Shown here: piece after piece, positions 1 to 4,714 of the stretch | Layout: each line of letters begins with the position of its first letter | Position numbering within the stretch: the first letter of the stretch is position 1 | From: Desulfobulbaceae bacterium | GTDB taxonomy: Bacteria; Desulfobacterota; Desulfobulbia; Desulfobulbales; Desulfobulbaceae | NCBI GenBank assembly: GCA_026986885.1 | Contig: JALSNT010000346.1 | Span: forward strand, 1-11,009 | Direction of reading: 5' to 3' | DNA length: 11,009 nt | The notes under the pieces: generated by a model | Database searches by the model: none | Told to the model about the DNA's origin: nothing | Seen by the model: the letters and a program-made list of their open reading frames with translations, nothing else | Made by a program: the position numbers and the translations under genes

Positions 1-143
1 CCGGTCAGCTCTTGCTGCCGGGCTGTGGCCAGCAGGTCTGCCACCTCGTCCAGTGCCGACTGCTCAACCTGCGGTGCATTTTCCTCTTCCGTATAAAGAT
101 AATTCAATAAATCGGTTGTATACTGGTCAAATGATGATGCCAT
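1..143 (-). CDS. Unrecognised acidic protein, N-terminal fragment (runs off the window)
   Basis: Partial gene: about 47 N-terminal residues are visible, starting MASSFDQYTTDLLNYLYTEE and continuing into an acidic, Glu/Gln/Ala-rich stretch. The start is supported by GGAG seven nucleotides before the ATG at 143. It lies 41 nt downstream of the ATP-grasp gene on the same strand, so the two are probably co-transcribed. The visible part has no signal peptide, membrane segment or motif that I recognise. Leucine and alanine spacing suggests helices. Function cannot be assigned; as a co-transcribed neighbour it could be a substrate or partner of the ATP-grasp enzyme, but that is only inference. Confidence 0.7.
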   Translation of the reverse strand, partial: MASSFDQYTTDLLNYLYTEEENAPQVEQSALDEVADLLATARQQELT

Positions 144-184
144 TATTTTCTCCGAATAAGTTTCATCTTAATTAAATTCAGATG

Positions 185-1603
185 TTAAATCGGCTCAACA
201 GTAGCCGCAATATATTCCCTGGCCAGCTCCAGGGTTGCTGCAACCGCTGGTGAGCCCGAGCCAACGGCCACTGTCCGGGCAAGAAAGGTTCCCGGCAGCA
301 CGAGTCGATTTTCTCCCACGTGTTCCAGCAGGACAAAACCCTGGTGCAGACTGCCGGCAGCGGCCCGGACAAACAGTTCCTGCTCGTGGCGGTGCTGGGG
401 TAATCTGCTCCTGGTCCGTACCTGATTGCTGGTTTTATAATTATAGGTTCCCCAGCAAAAGTCGGGACGATGACCGGCATCCGGCTCCACGCTGTTATCG
501 GGAAATCTGCTTTCCCGTACGGCAAAATATTCAAGTTCAGGCAGCGACGGACTGCCCGCCGGCAGAATCTGAGCCAGGGCATGACAAAATTCCAGGGTAG
601 TTCCCTGTTTGCGGGCATTAATTTCAATAAAATATATCCGGCCTTTTTTATCGATAACATAATCGCAACCGAAAATTCCCCGATAGCCCAACCTGCCGAT
701 TACCCTGCCCACCTTGCGGGTATAATGACAGAGCTTTTTCTGCTGCTCCTGCGGCAGTCGGCTGGGCCAGGTGGAACCGACAAAACGGTTTCCCCCTTCT
801 ATACATTGATCGGCAACGCCGGCGATATAGACATCATCCTGATTGGCCACCACGGCCAGCACTGTTGGGTCATGGTCGTGTACCAGGTAGCGGGTAAGCA
901 GAAAAGCGGAATCCGGGCCGGAAAAATATTTTTCAATATCACGCCGATCACGGGTTACGGCACTGGCTGCTCCAGCTGCGCTGTAAGGCCGGGAAACAAA
1001 AATACCATCCGTCCATTTCTCCCGCAGGCAGGTACTTACTTTAATGAGTTCGGCGTACGAAGAACAGAGACGGAAATCAACCACCGGAATTTTATCCTGC
1101 AACAGTTCAAACTGAAATACCTTGTTATTCAGCTTCCTTGCCAGTTCCTTTTCCGGACCAAGCAGGAACACATTGGGCAGTCGGTCAAGGGTCATTTCAG
1201 GTAATGATTCAAACATGAAAATAAAGAGCTCGGACTGCTGCCCTGAAATCCGCTCTACAATCTCTATTATTTTCGGGTGACGGGACACATGTTCGGCAAA
1301 GAGACGAAGGGGAGTGCGAAAACTGATCCGTCGGCCATGCTGCTCCTGGTTGCGTGCGAGCAGCGGAGACAGGGCAATGATATTTTTATAATTATAACTG
1401 CTCAGGATATCCGGAACAACGGACAGGCAGGATACAGGTCTGTTGCTGCGGCGGGCCAGTGTTCGGCCGAGATACCTGGTAAGGCCATGGGCCTTGATTT
1501 CCCCGATATAAAGAAAATAATAATGATCCGGTGTCAGGGAAAAATTGGAGAAATAGATATCATCGTCCATGGTGCCTGGACCCGCTGTGCTGTAGCTTTC
1601 CAT
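185..1603 (-). CDS. ATP-grasp domain protein (carboxylate ligase-like), 472 aa
   Basis: Probably an ATP-dependent ligase that activates a carboxylate as acyl-phosphate and joins it to an amine or similar nucleophile; the substrate cannot be told. The ATP-grasp fold spans roughly residues 150-350. It begins with a GPEKELARKLNNK segment like the helix entering ATP-grasp domains, followed by a nucleotide-binding strand (GIFVSRPYSAAGAASA, 200-215). It ends with the metal-binding pair in GCDYVIDKKGRIYFIEINAR: Asp314, and Glu327 with Asn329 in the ExN motif. Residues 1-150 and 350-472 match nothing I recognise; the C-terminal 120 may be substrate-specific. No signal peptide or membrane segment, so cytoplasmic. 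The start is uncertain: the ATG at 1603 has AGGA only two bases away, while Met12 (1570) has AGG at four bases and fits the possible promoter better. It is divergent from lexA and precedes an unknown gene. Confident about the fold, not the reaction. Confidence 0.82.
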   Translation of the reverse strand: MESYSTAGPGTMDDDIYFSNFSLTPDHYYFLYIGEIKAHGLTRYLGRTLARRSNRPVSCLSVVPDILSSYNYKNIIALSPLLARNQEQHGRRISFRTPLRLFAEHVSRHPKIIEIVERISGQQSELFIFMFESLPEMTLDRLPNVFLLGPEKELARKLNNKVFQFELLQDKIPVVDFRLCSSYAELIKVSTCLREKWTDGIFVSRPYSAAGAASAVTRDRRDIEKYFSGPDSAFLLTRYLVHDHDPTVLAVVANQDDVYIAGVADQCIEGGNRFVGSTWPSRLPQEQQKKLCHYTRKVGRVIGRLGYRGIFGCDYVIDKKGRIYFIEINARKQGTTLEFCHALAQILPAGSPSLPELEYFAVRESRFPDNSVEPDAGHRPDFCWGTYNYKTSNQVRTRSRLPQHRHEQELFVRAAAGSLHQGFVLLEHVGENRLVLPGTFLARTVAVGSGSPAVAATLELAREYIAATVEPI

Positions 1604-1612
1604 TATCCTGCC

Positions 1613-1641
1613 GCTATAGCGCTTACCGGGATGGGAGGCAA
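1613..1641 (-). promoter_or_regulatory. Possible promoter of the ATP-grasp gene
   Basis: On the minus strand TTGCCT (1641-1636) and TATAGC (1618-1613) are 17 nt apart, each 4 of 6 to the sigma70 consensus. The -10 lies inside the 10-bp palindrome CGCTATAGCG (1612-1621), which could be a regulator site. Transcription would begin near 1606, almost at the first ATG (1603), which would favour the second ATG at 1570 as the real start. Weak evidence. Confidence 0.35.
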
Positions 1642-1689
1642 GTTTTTTCTTAACTGCCCCCTCGTTCGTAACAGAAGTCAGAAATCAGA

Positions 1690-1702
1690 GGACAGTCTGT
1701 CC
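1690..1702. promoter_or_regulatory. Perfect 13-bp palindrome GGACAG-T-CTGTCC
   Basis: Two 6-bp arms around a single base, lying between the two divergent genes and about 50 bp upstream of the lexA -35. It could be a protein-binding site. Its CTGT/ACAG halves recall LexA-type sites, but the spacing (1 base) differs from the candidate SOS dyads in this window (3 bases). No binding protein is evident. Confidence 0.3.
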
Positions 1703-1705
1703 GGT

Positions 1706-1727
1706 TTATCCACATCTTTTATCCACC
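1706..1727 (+). promoter_or_regulatory. Two tandem DnaA-box-like nonamers
   Basis: TTATCCACA at 1706-1714 is identical to the classical DnaA box. TTATCCACC at 1719-1727 differs at one position. They have the same orientation, with starts 13 bp apart, ending 24 bp upstream of the lexA -35 element. This could let DnaA influence lexA or the divergent ATP-grasp gene. There is no dnaA, dnaN or obvious unwinding region nearby, so an origin is not suggested. Confidence 0.45.
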
Positions 1728-1751
1728 GGAGAAAAATCATACTTCTTCCCC

Positions 1752-1781
1752 TTGACATAACCGGCTGTTGCCCTGTACAAT
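1752..1781 (+). promoter_or_regulatory. Promoter of the lexA-DUF72-imuB-dnaE2 operon
   Basis: TTGACA (1752-1757, perfect -35) and TACAAT (1776-1781, 5 of 6 to -10) are 18 bp apart. This is the best sigma70-type promoter in the window. Transcription would start near 1788, giving a leader of about 170 nt before the lexA ATG. The -10 is covered by the 17-nt dyad at 1774-1790, as expected for an autoregulated lexA. Confidence 0.75.
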
Positions 1782-1790
1782 ACCTTTACA
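1774..1790. promoter_or_regulatory. Candidate LexA operator (SOS box) at the lexA -10
   Basis: TGTACAATACCTTTACA is an imperfect dyad with 7-base arms around 3 central bases. Its reverse complement matches the sequence just upstream of imuB (3492-3508) at 12 of 17 positions, with the same arm and spacer layout. Covering the -10 and start site is the typical position for LexA autorepression. It is unlike the E. coli box (CTGT-N8-ACAG), but LexA boxes differ widely between bacterial phyla. The assignment is inference from position and recurrence. Confidence 0.5.
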
Positions 1791-1822
1791 TTTATTTTGA
1801 CAGATCTCAACTCAAATAAACC

Positions 1823-1943
1823 AGCATGGCAGGGCCTGGTTCCAGAAAGATTTTCAGATAAACAGCCATGCTTTGGCAGCACAACAAACCATGAAAATCA
1901 GCAGGTTATGCCATTTTGCATTACAAAAAGATTTTCAGATAAA
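1823..1943 (+). repeat. Repeats and inverted segments in the lexA leader
   Basis: AAAGATTTTCAGATAAA occurs exactly twice, at 1846-1862 and 1927-1943 (81 nt apart). Between them TGAAAATC (1892-1899) is the reverse complement of their GATTTTCA core, so it could pair with either copy but not both. AGCATGGC (1823-1830) and GCCATGCT (1865-1872) form a further 8-bp inverted repeat around the first copy. Whether this RNA folds or binds a protein is unknown; the A/T-rich pairs are weak. Confidence 0.5.
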
Positions 1944-1958
1944 AAAAGTGAAACTATT

Positions 1959-2600
1959 ATGCAGGTACCGTTAACCCAAAAACAGCAGCGACTTTTCGAC
2001 TACCTTAAAACAAAAATGGGCGGGACAAGACCGGCGCCGAGTCTCAGGCAGGCAGCAGCTGATCTCGGCGTCAGTCATACTGCCGTGGCCGAGATGATCC
2101 GCGTCCTTGAACATAAGGGTTGGCTGCAACGTGGCGGCCGCTACAGCCGCACCATCCGGCTCGTGGAAGAAGACGGAACCGGCCAGGATACCGATACCAC
2201 GGGAAAAAGCATTCCCATTGTCGGCCGGGTCGCAGCCGGTCTGCCGTTGTATGCCCAGCAGGAATGGGCGGGAACCATTGTCGTTGATGGAACAGTCTAC
2301 CGGGGTAACAATCTCTTTGCCCTGCGGGTAATGGGTGATTCCATGCAGGATGCCGGTATCCTGCATGATGATCTTGCCATTTGCAGGCCCCGCCAGTTTG
2401 CCGAAAACGGAGAGATTGTGGTTGCTCTGATTGACGGGGACGAGGCCACGGTGAAACGTTTTTTCTACCGGGGAGATCACATTGAACTGCGGCCGGAAAA
2501 CCAAAAATATTCGCCCATGCGCTATGGCCTGGGCCAGGTATTGATCCAGGGCCGGGTAATCGGTATCCAGCGCGGCCCGGAACAGATGGCCAGGCTGTGA
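1959..2600 (+). CDS. lexA: LexA repressor, 213 aa (SOS regulator)
   Basis: Transcriptional repressor of the SOS response, inactivated by RecA-stimulated self-cleavage. Residues 1-65 are the winged helix-turn-helix (LTQKQQRLFDYLKTKMG, then PSLRQAAADLGVSHTAVAEM as the recognition region). Residues 85-205 are the S24 peptidase-like domain, with the cleavage site Ala93-Gly94 in GRVAAGLPL, the nucleophile Ser128 in MGDSM and the general base Lys166 in EATVKRF. Ser-Lys spacing (38) and length (213) are close to E. coli LexA (37; 202 aa), so all self-cleavage parts are intact. The ATG at 1959 is chosen because the protein then begins as LexA proteins do; the Shine-Dalgarno there is weak. It is the first gene of a mutagenesis operon and overlaps the next gene by TGATG. 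Candidate autoregulation is through the dyad at 1774-1790. The recognition helix gives no clear clue to its box. Confidence 0.95.
   Translation: MQVPLTQKQQRLFDYLKTKMGGTRPAPSLRQAAADLGVSHTAVAEMIRVLEHKGWLQRGGRYSRTIRLVEEDGTGQDTDTTGKSIPIVGRVAAGLPLYAQQEWAGTIVVDGTVYRGNNLFALRVMGDSMQDAGILHDDLAICRPRQFAENGEIVVALIDGDEATVKRFFYRGDHIELRPENQKYSPMRYGLGQVLIQGRVIGIQRGPEQMARL
2342..2367. repeat. Near-perfect 26-bp inverted repeat inside lexA
   Basis: CATGCAGGAT (2342-2351) is followed after GCCGGT by its exact reverse complement ATCCTGCATG (2358-2367). It begins at the third base of the catalytic Ser128 codon. It could form an mRNA hairpin, or it may be accidental within codons for MQDAGILHD. Confidence 0.5.
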
Positions 2601-3436
2601 TGACCGGTACCAGACAACCGACGGCAATGCAGGTAAAGGGTTGTGAACTGGCCATCGGCACCAGCGGTTTTTCCTATCCGGAATGGATCGACAGCGGTTT
2701 TTATCCTGAAAAAACCAAATCCGGCCACATGCTGAAGCTCTACAGCCAGGCTTTCAGCGTGGTTGAGCTGAACTATACCTGGTACCAGATGGCCCGGCCG
2801 GAAATCATGGAACGGATGTTACTGCAGGTGGAAAACACGGAAAATTTCATGTTCACTGCCAAGCTGACTCGAACCATGACCCATGAGATCGGCAACAACT
2901 GGCCTGAACTTGCCCGTACTTATATCCAGGGCATAACACCACTGCTGACAGCCGGACGATTACTGGCCGTGCTGATCCAGTTCCCGTTTTCCTTTCATCG
3001 AACCGGAAATAACCGGCAATACCTGGCCCGTCTGCTGGACAGCCTGCATCCCCTGCCCCTGGCCGTGGAGTTTCGCCATCGCTCCTGGGCGGTACAATCG
3101 GTAGTTACCGGCCTGCGGGAACGCGGAATCACCCTGGTGACGGTTGACGGTCCATCAGTGGCTGATTTTTTTCCTGTTCTGGAAACAGTGACCTCGTCAA
3201 CGCTTTTTTATCTGCGCCTGCATGGCCGCAACTCCGCCGGCTGGTTTTCCGGCAACATGCACAGGCAGTTTGATTATTCCTACAGCGAGCAGGAACTGCG
3301 TGCCTGGACGGATAAAAAAATACCGGCCATGGCAGAACAATGCCGCCGGGGCGTTATTTTTTTCAACAATCATGTTGCCGGTCAGGCCGTAAGCAACGCC
3401 CTGACCATGAACGGCCTGTTACAACAAGCTGCCTGA
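2600..3436 (+). CDS. DUF72 (YecE-like) TIM-barrel protein, 278 aa
   Basis: A member of the DUF72 family (Pfam PF01904, E. coli YecE-like), predicted TIM-barrel proteins of unknown biochemical function. Family hallmarks are visible in order: IGTSGFSYPEW near residue 19, VVELNYTWYQ near 50, FMFTAKLTRTMTHE near 85, LIQFPFSFH near 130, LAVEFRHRSW near 155, LYLRLHGRN near 200 and VIFFNNHVAGQAVSNA near the end. Length is normal. No signal peptide or membrane segment. The ATG at 2600 overlaps the lexA stop (TGATG) with AGG five bases upstream, so translation is probably coupled; GTG at 2597 is an alternative. It sits where imuA is found in the classical lexA-imuA-imuB-dnaE2 cassette, so a role in damage tolerance is a reasonable inference from context, not from sequence. 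Confidence 0.9.
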   Translation: MTGTRQPTAMQVKGCELAIGTSGFSYPEWIDSGFYPEKTKSGHMLKLYSQAFSVVELNYTWYQMARPEIMERMLLQVENTENFMFTAKLTRTMTHEIGNNWPELARTYIQGITPLLTAGRLLAVLIQFPFSFHRTGNNRQYLARLLDSLHPLPLAVEFRHRSWAVQSVVTGLRERGITLVTVDGPSVADFFPVLETVTSSTLFYLRLHGRNSAGWFSGNMHRQFDYSYSEQELRAWTDKKIPAMAEQCRRGVIFFNNHVAGQAVSNALTMNGLLQQAA

Positions 3437-3491
3437 TCCCTTTTCCATGTCTTTTTTTCTCCTGATTTTCGGAATCCAGACGGTAAACATC

Positions 3492-3508
3492 TTTACAGTT
3501 TCTGTACA
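3492..3508. promoter_or_regulatory. Candidate LexA operator just upstream of imuB
   Basis: TTTACAGTTTCTGTACA has arms TTTACAG and CTGTACA around TTT, with one mismatch in the seven pairs. It shares layout and 12 of 17 bases with the dyad at the lexA promoter (opposite orientation). It ends only three bases before the imuB ATG, in the one real gap (75 nt) of the operon. That suggests a second, internal LexA-controlled transcription start. I see no convincing -35/-10 pair beside it. Confidence 0.5.
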
Positions 3509-3511
3509 TTT

Positions 3512-4714
3512 ATGAGGGCAAGAACAATTATCCACCTGAACATTGCCGATTTCAGCGTGGCGGTGGAACGGCTGATAGACCGCAGTCTGCGGGACAAACC
3601 TTTGATTATAGCGCCGCAGGCTGCCCGGGCCACGGTCTATGATATGAGTGAAGAGGCCTTTCAGGACGGCGTGCGCAAAGGCATGGGCCTCATTGTTGCC
3701 CGCCGTCGATGTCGCCGGGCAACTGTGCTGCCGCCCCGGCCGCAACATTATGAAAAGGCCGTTCAATGCTGCCTGCGCAGGGTAATGCCCTTCAGTCCAC
3801 TGGTGGAACGTGCCGACGGTCAGGGCCATATTTACCTGGATGTGACCGGCAGCCACAGGCTTTTTGGTCCTCCGCCCGATATCGGCTGGCGTATCCGCAA
3901 AATCATGCGTAAAGATTTAGGGTTTGATCCCATCTGGTCCATTGCTCCCAATAAACTCCTTGCCAAGGTGGCCAGCCGTATCGTCAAGCCGACCGGAGAA
4001 TATATCGTTGCCCAGGGGGAAGAACGCCGGTTCCTTTCTCCCCTCCCCCTTGCCCTGCTGCCGACCCTGCCGGCAAAACAGTACCGTCGCCTGCACGCGG
4101 CCGGTCTGGTCAGTATCGGACAGGCAGCCTCTCTGTCCCGGCAGGAATTATGTGTCCTGTGCGGCAGCCGGGTCGATCACCTTTATGATGCCCTCCGGGG
4201 TATTGATTATACGCCGGTCCGTCACCGGGAAAGCGACATAAGAAATACAAAAAATACAAGAAATACAAGAAATACAAAAAACTTTTGTTTTCACTGCTGC
4301 CTGCCGGAAGATACGAATATGACACAAATCATGCGCAGTATTGTGATTTCCCTGGCACAACAGGCAGGAACTGCCCTGCGCCGACAACAGCTTGCCTGCC
4401 GCACCATCAAAATCAGCCTGCGCTACAGTGATAATATCTCCTGCACACGCCGGATCTCCACCAAGATACCGATATATCTGGATCGGGAACTGGAACAACA
4501 GGCAATCACCTGCTTATACCGCTGCCTGCGCCGACGGGTGCGTATCCGGTCGATAACCCTTGCTTGCGGCAATATCCACCAGCAGGTACGTCAACTTTCC
4601 CTGTTCAGCAAGATAAATGAAAAAAATCGGAAATATCATGAGCTAAACAAAGCAATTGATAAAATACATGAACAATTCGGGCGGGAAAAACTCTGCAGGG
4701 GCACAGTTCAATGA
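3512..4714 (+). CDS. imuB: ImuB-like Y-family polymerase homologue without catalytic acids, 400 aa
   Basis: Y-family (UmuC/DinB/ImuB) fold, most likely a non-catalytic adaptor of a SOS mutasome. The N-terminal IIHLNIADFSVAVE aligns with DinB IIHVDMDCFFAAVE, with both palm metal ligands replaced (Asp to Asn and Asp to Ala). The third motif, normally SIDEAYLDVT, is changed around ERADGQGHIYLDVT so the Asp-Glu pair is gone. WSIAPNKLLAKVASRIVKPTG is the well-kept palm segment. The thumb ends near 236 and the little finger follows at about 258-365. QLSLF at 361-365 is a beta-clamp binding motif. A basic repeat RNT/KNT (244-258) forms the thumb-little finger linker. It is shorter than many ImuB proteins (about 500). 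No Shine-Dalgarno precedes the ATG; the neighbouring dyad ends three bases away. Its stop overlaps dnaE2 (ATGA). A divergent DinB is the alternative name, but the missing acids favour ImuB. Confidence 0.85.
   Translation: MRARTIIHLNIADFSVAVERLIDRSLRDKPLIIAPQAARATVYDMSEEAFQDGVRKGMGLIVARRRCRRATVLPPRPQHYEKAVQCCLRRVMPFSPLVERADGQGHIYLDVTGSHRLFGPPPDIGWRIRKIMRKDLGFDPIWSIAPNKLLAKVASRIVKPTGEYIVAQGEERRFLSPLPLALLPTLPAKQYRRLHAAGLVSIGQAASLSRQELCVLCGSRVDHLYDALRGIDYTPVRHRESDIRNTKNTRNTRNTKNFCFHCCLPEDTNMTQIMRSIVISLAQQAGTALRRQQLACRTIKISLRYSDNISCTRRISTKIPIYLDRELEQQAITCLYRCLRRRVRIRSITLACGNIHQQVRQLSLFSKINEKNRKYHELNKAIDKIHEQFGREKLCRGTVQ
4241..4276 (+). repeat. 9-nt tandem repeat in imuB (4 units, in frame)
   Basis: Four copies of ARAAATACA (AGAAATACA, AAAAATACA, AGAAATACA, AGAAATACA), followed by a partial AAAAAC. 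They encode Arg/Lys-Asn-Thr repeats from residue 244, in the linker before the little finger. The unit is a multiple of three, so changes in copy number keep the frame and alter linker length and charge. Confidence 0.85.

Larger units (their letters stand above)
1604..1958. other. Divergent intergenic region between the ATP-grasp gene and lexA
   Basis: A 355-nt stretch with no convincing gene. From left to right it holds: a possible minus-strand promoter near the ATP-grasp start; the perfect palindrome GGACAG-T-CTGTCC (1690-1702); two DnaA-box-like nonamers in tandem (1706-1714, 1719-1727); the strong lexA promoter (1752-1781) with an overlapping 17-nt dyad; and an A/T-rich transcribed leader of about 170 nt carrying a 17-nt direct repeat and an 8-bp inverted repeat. 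The lexA reading frame stays open upstream to about 1797, but that extension lacks a ribosome site and does not resemble LexA. Confidence 0.7.

Noticed and set aside
470..1204. Long plus-strand ORF (244 codons) opposite the ATP-grasp gene
   Set aside because: Its product resembles no family, and the opposite strand carries clear ATP-grasp motifs; a shadow of that gene.
1678..1740. 20-codon minus-strand ORF (MIFLRWIKDV...) with AAGGGG upstream
   Set aside because: Very short, overlaps the DnaA-box region and has no conserved feature; probably chance.
1706..1800. Chromosomal replication origin
   Set aside because: Only two DnaA-like boxes, no clear unwinding region and no dnaA/dnaN/parAB genes nearby.
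1797..1958. 54-codon N-terminal extension of lexA from a TTG
   Set aside because: It contains the leader repeats, lacks a ribosome site and is absent from LexA proteins, which start like the ATG at 1959.
1971..2661. Long minus-strand ORFs opposite lexA
   Set aside because: lexA on the plus strand has all family motifs; the antisense translations have none.
3450..3460. Terminator after the DUF72 gene at the T7 run
   Set aside because: No GC-rich stem precedes the T-run, and the next gene continues the operon.
3528..3536. Another TTATCCACC DnaA-like nonamer in imuB
   Set aside because: Lies in coding sequence for conserved Ile-Ile-His residues and is single; likely coding coincidence.
4241..4276. 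CRISPR-like array
   Set aside because: Units are 9 nt, contiguous, without spacers and in the reading frame; a microsatellite.
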